In this document: positions 1 to 6,378 of the stretch, one piece after another
Numbering within the stretch: position 1 is the stretch's first letter
Layout of the letters: each line of letters starts with the position of its first letter
Origin: Pseudomonadota bacterium
GTDB taxonomy: Bacteria > Pseudomonadota > Alphaproteobacteria > Rhizobiales > Kaistiaceae
Reading direction: 5' to 3'
Assembly: GCA_023433185.1 (NCBI GenBank)
Contig: JAEZEN010000474.1
Coordinates: 1-6,378, forward strand
Length of the DNA: 6,378 nt
Position numbers and translations under genes: made by a program
Notes under the pieces: generated by a model
What the model was told of the DNA's origin: nothing
Database searches by the model: none
What the model saw: only the letters and a program-made list of their open reading frames with translations

Positions 1-1229
1 TGGCGGAGGCGCTCAAGGACTGGGGCGTCTCGCACCGCTTCGCCGGATCGAAGGATCGCGCTGCCATCGGCAACATCGTCTATGACGCGCTGCGCTGGCG
101 GTCGTCCTCGACCTGGGTCATGGAAAGCGACTCGCCGCGGGCGCTGGTGCTCGCCGCCCTCGGCCGCCACTGGGGCCTGGGCAGCGAGGGGCTCTTGGCC
201 GCATTCGCCGACTCCCCGCACGCGCCCGACCCGCTGTCGGGTGCGGAACGGGCGCTCATCGACCTCGCCGACGTGGCAGCGGCGCCGCCCCATGTCCGCG
301 CCGACGTGCCGGAATGGCTCGCCGCCCGTTTCGCCCGCGCCTTCGGCGAGGACGCCTGGGTCGAGGAGGGCAGGGCGCTCGCCGGCCGGCCGCCGCTCGA
401 CCTGCGGGCCAACCGCCTGAAGGCCGACCGGGAGAAGGTCGCGAAGGTGCTCGTGAAGTTCGCCCCGGTCGAGACGGCGCTCTCGCCCGACGGCCTGCGG
501 ATCGCCGCGACCGCCGGCGACGGCCGTCATCCCAATGTCCAGGTCGAGCCCGGCTTCCAGAAGGGTTGGTTCGAGATCCAGGACGAGGGCAGCCAGGTCG
601 CGGCCCGTCTTGCCAACCCGCGGCCCGGCGAGCAGATCCTCGACCTCTGTGCCGGGGCCGGCGGCAAGGCGCTGGCGATGGCCGCGGCGATGGACAACAA
701 GGGCCAGGTCTTCGCGACCGATTCCGAGCGTTCGCGCCTCGGGCCGATCTTCGACCGCCTGAAGCGGGCCGGAACCCGGAACGTCCAGGTGCGGCCGGCG
801 CGTTCCGACCTCGCCGACCTCGCGGGCCGGATGGACGCGGTGCTCCTCGACGTGCCCTGCACCGGGGCCGGGACATGGCGTCGCCGGCCCGACGCCAAAT
901 GGCGCCTGAGCGAACGCGCGCTCGCCGACCGCATCGCCGAGCAGGCGGCGATCCTCGATGCCGCGACCGCCTATCTCAAGCCCGGCGGGCGCATCGTCTA
1001 CGTCACCTGCTCGCTGCTGCCCGACGAGAACGGCGACCAGCTCCGCGGTTTCCTAGACCGCCACGCCGACTTCCGGCTGGTCCCGCCGGCCGAGGTGATC
1101 GGCGCGTCGGCCCTGTCCGAGACTGCCAAGGAGGCGTTGCAGGTCGCCGTCGGCGACGAGGGTGTCTTGATGACGCCGCACCGGACGGACACGGACGGGT
1201 TTTTCGTGGGCGTGGCGGCGAAGCGGTGA
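1..1229 (+). CDS. RsmB/NOP-family RNA (cytosine-5-) methyltransferase, 5' end missing
   Basis: This is a cytoplasmic SAM-dependent enzyme that methylates C5 of cytosine in RNA, most often 16S rRNA in this family. The frame is open from the first complete codon at position 3 and ends at TGA 1227-1229, giving 408 residues. The ATG at 120 is internal, because the 39 codons before it encode family sequence (SHRFAGSKDRAAIGNIVYDA). Perhaps 20-30 residues are missing at the left edge. The SAM-binding motif I DLCAGAGG is at 642-665. Motif IV DVPCTGAG starts at 849, with its Cys at 858-860. Motif VI VTCSLLPDEN carries the Cys at 1008-1010. In this family one Cys attacks the base and the other releases the product, so both are present. 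The stretch FEIQDEGSQ (about 570-596) is also typical. The exact RNA target (RsmB-like C967 or another) cannot be told from sequence. The family is near certain; the rsmB symbol is not, so it is withheld. Confidence 0.93.
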   Translation, partial: AEALKDWGVSHRFAGSKDRAAIGNIVYDALRWRSSSTWVMESDSPRALVLAALGRHWGLGSEGLLAAFADSPHAPDPLSGAERALIDLADVAAAPPHVRADVPEWLAARFARAFGEDAWVEEGRALAGRPPLDLRANRLKADREKVAKVLVKFAPVETALSPDGLRIAATAGDGRHPNVQVEPGFQKGWFEIQDEGSQVAARLANPRPGEQILDLCAGAGGKALAMAAAMDNKGQVFATDSERSRLGPIFDRLKRAGTRNVQVRPARSDLADLAGRMDAVLLDVPCTGAGTWRRRPDAKWRLSERALADRIAEQAAILDAATAYLKPGGRIVYVTCSLLPDENGDQLRGFLDRHADFRLVPPAEVIGASALSETAKEALQVAVGDEGVLMTPHRTDTDGFFVGVAAKR

Positions 1230-1283
1230 TGAACACGGCGAGACGGCTGGCCTGCGCGCGTGAGTGGGCCCGGCGGTCCGATC

Positions 1284-1312
1284 GCGACATGTGCCACACG
1301 TCTGCGCTATGG
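1284..1312 (+). promoter_or_regulatory. Weak candidate promoter for the FkbM gene
   Basis: GCGACA at 1284-1289 and CTATGG at 1307-1312 are separated by 17 bases and resemble the alphaproteobacterial TTGACA / CTATAT pattern at about four of six positions each. Transcription would start near 1319, leaving a leader of about 117 bases before the GTG at 1436. The rest of the 206-base gap (1230-1435) shows no gene, terminator or other clear signal. Matches this loose occur by chance, so this is only a candidate. Confidence 0.25.
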
Positions 1313-1422
1313 TGCTGGTGAAGCTCTCGAGTCTGACATGGGATCGGTCGTTCGGGGCACATGGGTCAACTCTCTTCCCCAGGATGCGGGTGCTCGAGAC
1401 GGCTGGTCGAGAGGTCGTAGCC

Positions 1423-1427
1423 GGAGG
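1423..1427 (+). promoter_or_regulatory. Ribosome binding site fixing the FkbM GTG start
   Basis: GGAGG lies 8 bases before GTG at 1436. An in-frame TAG at 1418-1420 excludes any start further upstream, so this site and the GTG together define the likely N-terminus. TTG at 1439 is the only near alternative. Confidence 0.65.
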
Positions 1428-1435
1428 CGCGGGTC

Positions 1436-2256
1436 GTGTTGTTCCGAACGAGGCCAGTGAAGAGCATCCAGGTCCGCGGGCGGAAGTTCCGCGTGGAGGG
1501 GCTCAGCAAGTCAGATCCCTATTTCGCGTCCGTGACGGTCGACTTCGAGCCGGAGTTTCTCGCCCTGTGCGAGAAATTGATCGCGTCGGACTACACTTGT
1601 CTGGATGTCGGCGCCAACATTGGCCTGAAGAGCCTCGCCATGTCGCAGTTCGCCCGGGATGGGCGGGTGCTTGCGATCGAAGCGGCACCCGGCATCCTCC
1701 CGTTGCTGCAGCGGAACATCCAGGGCTCGGGCGTCGCCAATGTCGACATTTGCCACGCGGCGATATCGGACCACGAGGGCACCGTGGCCTTCGCCGAAAA
1801 CTCGGCCTTCGGGCATATCTCGCTCGGCGGAGGCGTGTCCGTTCCCTCGAAAACACTGCACTCCCTGGCCACCGAGCACGGCCTGGAACGGGTCGACTTC
1901 ATCAAGATCGACGTCGAAGGTTTCGAGTGGTCGATCCTGAAGGTTTCGAGTGGTCGATCCTGCGTTCGTCCCGGGACGAGATCGAGCGCTGGCGTTCGCT
2001 CGTGCTGTTCGAGTTCAACTCCTGGTGCCAGCTCGCCTTCTCGGAAACCTCGCCGGTGGATTTCGCAAGATGGATCCTCGGCAGCTTCTCCCACGTCTTC
2101 ATGGTTCGCCGGAAGCACGCCGACGGTGAGTCGCTCCTGCGGCTATCGGCCGAAGATTCGCTTCGCCTTGTGCACACGAACCTGATTCTCGACGGCTGCG
2201 TCAGCGACATCCTCGCAACCAACGAGCCCGCGCGCCTTCCCGCTGCGCTTCGCTAG
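1436..2256 (+). pseudogene. FkbM-family SAM-dependent methyltransferase, frameshifted by a 23-bp tandem duplication
   Basis: FkbM-type enzymes O-methylate sugars, polyketides or other small or surface molecules; the substrate here is unknown. From GTG 1436 the protein shows the SAM-binding motif LDVGANIG (residues 56-63), an acidic end of the next strand in AIEAAP (80-85), and the hallmark DFIKIDVEGFEWSIL (154-168). At residue 161 a 23-bp duplication begins. Past it, frame 1436 reads unrelated sequence and stops at TGA 2183-2185 (249 residues in all). The true C-terminus, with the family-typical LVLFEFNSWC, continues in another frame from 1939 to TAG 2254-2256. Joining 1436-1915 to 1939-2253 gives an unbroken 265-residue protein, close to usual FkbM length. 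As written the gene should make a protein with a wrong C-terminal third, probably inactive. Two hand-counted lines (1501-1620) are about 57% GC, against about 72% in a line of the upstream gene and 65% in gatA, which hints at foreign origin. No glycan or polyketide gene is adjacent. A recent mutation, a reversible switch and a sequencing error all remain possible. Confidence 0.88.
1916..1961 (+). repeat. Perfect 23-bp tandem duplication inside the FkbM gene
   Basis: The 23-base unit at 1916-1938 (starting GAAGGTTTCGAG and ending GATCCT) is repeated exactly at 1939-1961, with no mismatch and no spacer. The match extends one further base, since G1939 equals G1962. Each copy encodes EGFEWSIL when read in its own frame. 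Because 23 is not a multiple of three, the extra copy shifts the reading frame; deleting either copy restores it. Confidence 0.97.
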
Positions 2257-2331
2257 GTCGCCATGCGGGCGAGGGTGCCGATATGTCGGTGGCGCCGCGG
2301 TCGAACGACACCGCGCCCGAGCCTCCCCGCA

Positions 2332-2360
2332 TTGCCCCGCCTTTCTCCCCGGTGCTATAG
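2332..2360 (+). promoter_or_regulatory. Predicted housekeeping promoter of gatCA
   Basis: TTGCCC at 2332-2337 and CTATAG at 2355-2360 are 17 bases apart, a good fit to the alphaproteobacterial primary-sigma pattern (TTGAC, 17 bases, CTATAT). A start near 2367 would give a leader of about 32 bases before the gatC ATG at 2399. It lies in the 142-base gap after the FkbM gene, so gatCA has its own promoter and need not depend on upstream transcription. Confidence 0.55.
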
Positions 2361-2398
2361 GCCGCGCCGGGTCATCCTGGCCCTGAGACGGGACGGCA

Positions 2399-2686
2399 AT
2401 GGCGATCGACAAGGCGACGGTGGTGAAGGTGGCGCGGCTCGCGCGCATCGCGGTGAGCGATGACGAGGCCGAGGCGCTCCGCGGCGAGCTCAACACGAAC
2501 CTCGGCTTCGTCGAGCAGTTGAACGCGGTCGACGTCGAGGGTGTCGAGCCGATGACGGCGGTCGTCCACGTGCCCATGAAGGAGCGCGCGGACGTGGTGA
2601 CCGAAGGCGGCCAAACCGAGAAGGTGCTGGCCAATGCGCCGCTGCGGGAAGGGTCGTTCTTTGCGGTTCCCAAGGTGGTGGAGTGA
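2399..2686 (+). CDS. gatC: Asp-tRNA(Asn)/Glu-tRNA(Gln) amidotransferase subunit C
   Basis: GatC is the small subunit that holds GatA and GatB together in the cytoplasmic GatCAB complex. The complex turns Glu-tRNA(Gln) into Gln-tRNA(Gln), and Asp-tRNA(Asn) into Asn-tRNA(Asn), in organisms lacking the direct synthetases. The 95-residue length is normal. Family features are the N-terminal [17 protein letters not shown] helix (residues 8-24), the central [19 protein letters not shown] (residues 34-52), and the C-terminal [14 protein letters not shown] (residues 82-95). The ATG start has only a weak binding site (GGGA at 2390-2393, 5 bases away). It is the first gene of a two-gene unit with gatA, whose ATG lies 5 bases after the gatC stop. 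Confidence 0.97.
   Translation: MAIDKATVVKVARLARIAVSDDEAEALRGELNTNLGFVEQLNAVDVEGVEPMTAVVHVPMKERADVVTEGGQTEKVLANAPLREGSFFAVPKVVE
2680..2683 (+). promoter_or_regulatory. Ribosome binding site deciding the gatA start
   Basis: GGAG in the last codons of gatC is 8 bases before ATG 2692 but immediately abuts the alternative GTG at 2683, which it could not serve. This favours ATG 2692 as the gatA start, with gatA probably translationally coupled to gatC. Confidence 0.6.
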
Positions 2687-2691
2687 GCCAG

Positions 2692-4167
2692 ATGAGCGAC
2701 CTCACCCGCCTCACCATTGCCGAAATCCGCGACGGGCTCGCGGCGAAGCGCTTCTCCGCCACCGAGTTGAGCAAGGCCTATCTCGCGGCGATGGAGGCGG
2801 CGCGCGGCCTCAACGCCTATATCGTCGAGACGCCGGAGAAGGCGCTCGCCATGGCCGCCGAGTCGGATCGCCGGATCGCCGCCGGCGAGGCCCGTCCGCT
2901 CGAGGGCGTGCCGATCGGCGTCAAGGATCTGTTCTGCACCGAGGGTGTCCACAGCCAGGCGGCGAGCCGCATCCTCGAGGGCTACAAGCCGGTCTACGAA
3001 TCGACCGTCACGGCAAACCTCTGGGCCGACGGCGCGGTGATGCTCGGCAAGCTGAACATGGACGAGTTCGCCATGGGTTCGTCAAACGAGACCTCGGCCT
3101 ACGGGCCGGTGGTCAATCCGTGGCGGTCGCAGGGCTCGAACGCGCCGCTGGTGCCCGGCGGATCGTCAGGCGGCTCGGCGACGGCGGTGGCCGCGTTCCT
3201 CTGTGCGGGCGCGACGGCGACCGATACCGGCGGCTCGATCCGCCAGCCGGCGGCCTTCACCGGGACCGTCGGCCTCAAGCCGACCTACGGCCGCTGCTCG
3301 CGCTGGGGGATGATCGCCTTCGCCTCGTCGCTCGACCAGGCCGGGCCGATCGCCCGCGACGTGCGCGACGCGGCCATCCTCCTCAAGTCGATGGCGAGCG
3401 TCGACCCAAAGGATACGACCTCGGTCGACCTGCCGGTGCCGGACTATGAGGCGGCGCTCGATGTCGGCGTGAAGGGGCTGCGGATCGGCATCCCCAGGGA
3501 ATACCGGGTCGACGGAATGCCGGCCGAGATCGAGGCCTTGTGGGAGACCGGCAAGGACTGGCTGAGGGCCGCCGGCGCCGAACTCGTCGACATCTCGCTG
3601 CCGCACACCGGGTATGCGCTGCCGGCCTACTACATCGTCGCCCCGGCCGAGGCGTCCTCGAACCTCGCCCGCTACGACGGCGTCCGCTACGGCCTCCGCG
3701 TGCCGGGCGACGACATCATCGCCATGTACGAGAAGACGCGGGCAGCCGGCTTCGGCCAGGAAGTGAAGCGGCGCATCATGATCGGTACCTATGTGCTGTC
3801 GGCGGGCTACTACGATGCCTACTATCTCCGCGCCCAGCGCGTGCGGACCCTGATCAAGCGCGACTTCGACCTCGTCTTCGGCGACGGCATCGACGCGATC
3901 CTCACGCCGGCGACGCCGTCGGCCGCCTTCGGTCTCGCGGAGATGACGACGGCCTCGCCGATCGAGATGTATCTGAACGACATCTTCACGGTGACGGTGA
4001 ACATGGCAGGCCTGCCGGGCATTGCGGTGCCCGCGGGGCTCACCGCCGACGGCCTGCCGCTCGGCGTTCAGCTCATCGGTCGGCCTTTCGACGAGGCGAT
4101 GCTGTTCCGGACCGCGCAGGTCATCGAGGACGCGGCCGGCCGATTCGCGCCTGAGCGGTGGTGGTAG
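2692..4167 (+). CDS. gatA: Asp-tRNA(Asn)/Glu-tRNA(Gln) amidotransferase subunit A
   Basis: GatA is the glutaminase subunit of GatCAB. It hydrolyses glutamine and passes the ammonia to GatB for amidation of misacylated tRNA. From ATG 2692 the protein has 491 residues, the usual full length, and ends in the family-like RFAPERWW. It belongs to the amidase signature family with a Ser-cisSer-Lys triad: Lys78 in [10 protein letters not shown], the cis-Ser at about 158 in PGGSSGGS, and the nucleophile Ser182 in [10 protein letters not shown]. All are present, so it should be active. The nine-base-longer GTG start at 2683, which overlaps the gatC stop, is possible but has no room for a binding site. 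Its partner gatB does not follow; the next gene is a small unknown and then an opposing gene, so gatB must lie elsewhere in the genome. Confidence 0.97.
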   Translation: MSDLTRLTIAEIRDGLAAKRFSATELSKAYLAAMEAARGLNAYIVETPEKALAMAAESDRRIAAGEARPLEGVPIGVKDLFCTEGVHSQAASRILEGYKPVYESTVTANLWADGAVMLGKLNMDEFAMGSSNETSAYGPVVNPWRSQGSNAPLVPGGSSGGSATAVAAFLCAGATATDTGGSIRQPAAFTGTVGLKPTYGRCSRWGMIAFASSLDQAGPIARDVRDAAILLKSMASVDPKDTTSVDLPVPDYEAALDVGVKGLRIGIPREYRVDGMPAEIEALWETGKDWLRAAGAELVDISLPHTGYALPAYYIVAPAEASSNLARYDGVRYGLRVPGDDIIAMYEKTRAAGFGQEVKRRIMIGTYVLSAGYYDAYYLRAQRVRTLIKRDFDLVFGDGIDAILTPATPSAAFGLAEMTTASPIEMYLNDIFTVTVNMAGLPGIAVPAGLTADGLPLGVQLIGRPFDEAMLFRTAQVIEDAAGRFAPERWW

Positions 4168-4231
4168 GCTGCACGGCGCCATCCGGGATGACGCGACCGG
4201 GATTCGGTGGCATCCTCGGTGAACCCAATGC

Positions 4232-4236
4232 GGAGG
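4232..4236 (+). promoter_or_regulatory. Ribosome binding site for the small protein gene at 4242
   Basis: GGAGG lies 5 bases before ATG 4242 and only 2 bases before the in-frame ATG 4239, so 4242 is the better start. The frame is open back to a GTG at 4158 inside gatA, but that stretch looks like low-value intergenic translation. Confidence 0.55.
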
Positions 4237-4241
4237 ACATG

Positions 4242-4535
4242 ATGGACGCCGACGCCTTCAGGAAGACGCTGGACGACAGCGCACCGCCGCCGGGCACGGA
4301 AGGCCCGCTTGCCGCACTGTGGCATGCCGCCAAGGGCGAGTGGCACAAGGCGCATGCCCTCGTCCAGGACGACGAGAGCAAGGAGGCAGCACGCGTCCAC
4401 GCCCATCTTCATCGCATCGAAGGCGACCACGACAATGCGCGCTACTGGTACGACCGGGCCGACGAGCCGATCGCCGAGATGCCGATCGAGCAGGAATGGA
4501 GTTCGATCGTCGGCGCCCTGCTGACGCTCCGCTGA
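4242..4535 (+). CDS. Small soluble protein of unknown function, 97 residues
   Basis: No function is recognised. The start at ATG 4242 is chosen for the GGAGG 5 bases upstream; a start at 4239 would add one Met. The protein is acidic and charged with no membrane segment or signal peptide. A Pro-rich stretch (SAPPPGTEGP, residues 13-22) precedes a helical-looking part with the patterns LWHAAKGEWHKAHALVQ (26-42), RVHAHLHRIEGDHDNARYWY (51-70) and DRADEP (71-76). These resemble small conserved bacterial proteins of unknown role that I recall with W-H-A-A-K-G-x-W and H-x-x-E-G-D-x-x-N-A-x-Y-W-Y patterns. The last part is reminiscent of a TPR- or Sel1-like helix pair, which would fit protein binding, but this is inference. 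It lies 74 bases after gatA in the same direction with no clear terminator between, so it may be transcribed with gatCA. It ends 9 bases from the stop of the opposing c-di-GMP gene. Confidence 0.8.
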   Translation: MDADAFRKTLDDSAPPPGTEGPLAALWHAAKGEWHKAHALVQDDESKEAARVHAHLHRIEGDHDNARYWYDRADEPIAEMPIEQEWSSIVGALLTLR

Positions 4536-4544
4536 CGGTCCGAT

Positions 4545-6378
4545 CTAAGGCGAACCGAGCCGCGTGATCGCCACGTGGGCGGGTTCGGCCTCGCCGAAGA
4601 GGAAGCCCTGGCCGACGTTGCAGCCCCAGGGCATGAGGCGCTCGGCCTGTCCCGCGGTCTCCACACCCTCGGCAACCACCTCGAGGTGGAGGCGCGGGGC
4701 GAGGGCGCAGATCGTTTCGACGATCGCTGCCATCGGCGCATCGTCCATCATGCCGGCGACGAAGTTGCGGTCGAGCTTGATCACGTCGATCGAGTAGTCG
4801 CGGAGGTGGACGAGGGACGAATGTCCGGCGCCGAAGTCGTCGAGGGCGATGCGGACTCCGGCCGCCTTGAGAGTGCGGAGGGCGTGGGCGACGGCCCTGG
4901 CGCTGCGCGCGGTGAGGGAGTGCTCGGTGACCTCGACCTCGATCATCGACGCCGGCACGCCGAAGCGGTCGAGGCGGCCGAGGAGCCGCTCCGCGTAGTC
5001 GCCGCGAAGGAACTCGACGGGAGCGGCATTGATCGACACCGGAACCACGTGGAGACCCGCCTCCAGCCACGCCGCGATGTCGGCCAGCACCTTCTCCTGC
5101 ATGGCGTCCGCAATCCGGGTCGCCAGGTCGTAGTGATTGAAGGCCTCGACGATCTCCCCAGGATAGTGGAGCGCCCCGTCCTCGTCGCGCCAGCGCAGCA
5201 GTGCCTCGAGCCCGACGATCCGGTGATCGTCCAGCCTGACCTTGAGCTGGTAGAAGGGCACGATGACGTTGCGCCGGACCACGTCCCAGGCCGTGCGCAG
5301 CTGTTCGGCGACCAGGGTTGCGTCGTCGAGCATGCGCTGCTTGAAGACCTGGGCGCGGCCCCGTCCGCCGTCCTTGAGGTCGGTCAGGGCGGCGTCGGCG
5401 CACTTGAGAAGAGACGACATGTCCGCGGCGTCACGCGGGTAGATCGCACAGCCGATGCTGACCGCCCCGCGAAGGAGTGCCCCCTGGTAGAAGATCGGCG
5501 TATCGACCTCGCCGAGTACGGCATTCGCCACCGACAGCAGTTCCGCCTCGTCGCGAAGGCCCGGGACGGCCACCGCGAATTCGTCGCCGCCGAGCCGGGC
5601 GACATAGGCATCCTCGGGGATGACGGACCTGATGCGATTGCCGAGCGTCCGAAGCAGGTGGTCGCCGGCGGGATCGCCGAACATCTCGTTGACGTGCTTG
5701 AAATGGTCGAGATCCGCAACCAGAACGCCGATCGCACCGCCCTCGACGCTCGCGCGGGCGATGGACCCCGCGAGCCGCTGCTTGAACTCGCGGCGGTTCC
5801 AGACCCGGGTCAGCGAGTCGGTCCGGTCGGCGGCGCGCAGCCGCTGTTCCGCTTCCCGGATCGCGGTGACATCGCGCCCGACATTGACCACGGCGACGGT
5901 CGTGCCGCTCTCGTCGCGTAGCGGTACCAGCGTGTTCTCGACGTGCCGCGGTTTCTGCCCGGGGCCCTCCGTGGTCAGGCGGAAGCGCGTGCGTTCTGCC
6001 GTGGGCGCCGGACCGAGCACCTTTCTGAGGGCCCGGCCGCGGCGGTGGCGCGCTGCCGCGGGGAGAGCACCGAGCCATTCCCCCGTCGCTGCGTCCCCGG
6101 CTGAGGCATGGGCCGCCAGTCCGGCGCGATTGGCGTGAAGGAGGGTGCCGTCGGCCGCGATCAGTTCGACGCATTCGGGAACCGCGTCGAGCATGGCGTC
6201 GCGCAAGGCAAGGGCGCGGGTGGCCGGCACCGAGGCGCTGGCTTCGTCCTGCTCGGCAAAGGCCAGGCATACGAAACGCAAGGGGCTCGACATCGGCGAT
6301 CGGCCGGGCATCGAGAGATAGCGCCGGTGGCCGCCGGCGGGATTCAGGAGGCGGAGGGTCAGCGCGGGCGTGCTGCCG
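4545..6378 (-). CDS. PAS-GGDEF-EAL cyclic-di-GMP synthase/phosphodiesterase, 5' end missing
   Basis: This is a signalling enzyme for making and/or breaking down the second messenger c-di-GMP, which controls the switch between motility and biofilm. The stop is TAG (complement of 4545-4547). A Met codon at 6309-6311 is not the true start: the frame stays open to the right edge, and the 22 codons before it (reading LTLRLLNPAGGHRRYLSM) look like the end of a PAS domain. Counting from that Met, a second PAS domain spans roughly residues 36-150, the GGDEF domain roughly 160-325 and the EAL domain roughly 335-588. The GGDEF domain has DSLTRVWNRREF, DLDHFKHVN and intact GGDEF at 241-245. The RxxD product-inhibition site expected just before it is absent (PEDA instead). 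The EAL domain has EALLR (369-373), INAAP, EVTEH, DDFG (491-494), IKLD, AEGVE (547-551) and QGF, so its metal and catalytic residues appear intact; the usual YQP is YQL. No membrane segment is seen in this part. Which activity dominates cannot be told. Confidence 0.95.
   Translation of the reverse strand, partial: GSTPALTLRLLNPAGGHRRYLSMPGRSPMSSPLRFVCLAFAEQDEASASVPATRALALRDAMLDAVPECVELIAADGTLLHANRAGLAAHASAGDAATGEWLGALPAAARHRRGRALRKVLGPAPTAERTRFRLTTEGPGQKPRHVENTLVPLRDESGTTVAVVNVGRDVTAIREAEQRLRAADRTDSLTRVWNRREFKQRLAGSIARASVEGGAIGVLVADLDHFKHVNEMFGDPAGDHLLRTLGNRIRSVIPEDAYVARLGGDEFAVAVPGLRDEAELLSVANAVLGEVDTPIFYQGALLRGAVSIGCAIYPRDAADMSSLLKCADAALTDLKDGGRGRAQVFKQRMLDDATLVAEQLRTAWDVVRRNVIVPFYQLKVRLDDHRIVGLEALLRWRDEDGALHYPGEIVEAFNHYDLATRIADAMQEKVLADIAAWLEAGLHVVPVSINAAPVEFLRGDYAERLLGRLDRFGVPASMIEVEVTEHSLTARSARAVAHALRTLKAAGVRIALDDFGAGHSSLVHLRDYSIDVIKLDRNFVAGMMDDAPMAAIVETICALAPRLHLEVVAEGVETAGQAERLMPWGCNVGQGFLFGEAEPAHVAITRLGSP

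Noticed and set aside
1229..1321. A 30-residue reading frame whose ATG overlaps the stop of the RNA methyltransferase gene (TGATGA)
   Set aside because: There is no clear ribosome binding site, the composition is Arg/Trp/Cys-rich like random high-GC translation, and no family is recognised.
1333..1361. CTGACA at 1333-1338 as a -35 element for the FkbM gene
   Set aside because: The bases 17 downstream (GGCACA) do not resemble a -10 element.
1264..2256. A 330-codon open frame starting at 1264 that includes the FkbM C-terminus
   Set aside because: Only the part after 1939 is FkbM-like. The upstream part is an out-of-frame reading of the real N-terminal region, so this is not a gene of its own.
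2296..2315. Inverted repeat CGCGGT / ACCGCG with an 8-base loop as a terminator of the FkbM gene
   Set aside because: The stem is only 6 bp and no T-run follows it, so it does not qualify as an intrinsic terminator.
2143..2952. A 269-codon minus-strand open frame across the FkbM end, gatC and the gatA start
   Set aside because: It overlaps two well-supported plus-strand genes and their promoter, and its translation shows no recognisable domain.
4575..5921. A 448-codon open frame on the plus strand opposite the c-di-GMP gene
   Set aside because: The opposite strand encodes unmistakable GGDEF and EAL motifs. The plus-strand frame has a low-complexity, charged composition typical of a mirror frame in high-GC DNA.

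Overview
The window reads as ordinary chromosome of a high-GC alphaproteobacterium, most likely Hyphomicrobiales or a relative. This rests on gatC followed directly by gatA, a GatA of alphaproteobacterial type, an RsmB/NOP-type RNA methyltransferase with the HRFAGSKDRAAIG N-terminal signature, and a promoter of the alphaproteobacterial TTG-N17-CTATA type. No taxonomic search was possible, so this is an inference from sequence feel. No rRNA, tRNA, CRISPR array, insertion sequence or phage gene was seen.

Layout, left to right. (1) Positions 1-1229, plus strand: an RNA m5C methyltransferase of the RsmB/NOP family, cut by the left edge. (2) Positions 1230-1435: a 206-base gap with only a weak promoter candidate and a good ribosome binding site at its end. 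(3) Positions 1436-2256, plus strand: an FkbM-family methyltransferase gene split into two frames by an exact 23-bp tandem duplication at 1916-1961. (4) Positions 2257-2398: a 142-base gap with a convincing promoter for the next genes. (5) gatC (2399-2686) and gatA (2692-4167), plus strand, a tight two-gene unit for two subunits of the tRNA-dependent amidotransferase. (6) A small conserved-looking protein of unknown function (4242-4535), plus strand, 74 bases after gatA. (7) Positions 4545-6378, minus strand: a PAS-GGDEF-EAL cyclic-di-GMP enzyme that runs off the right edge and faces the gatCA side with only 9 bases between the two stop codons.

The genes do not form one pathway. gatC and gatA clearly work together, while gatB, needed to complete the complex, is not in the window. 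The RNA methyltransferase and GatCA are translation-related housekeeping genes. The FkbM gene is lower in GC in the lines sampled and lies alone between them, which suggests acquisition. The c-di-GMP enzyme is a separate transcription unit.

The most notable observation is the 23-bp duplication. Removing one copy restores an unbroken 265-residue FkbM protein, so this is either a very recent inactivation, a reversible on/off switch, or a sequence error. I found no convincing evidence of a new multi-gene system.
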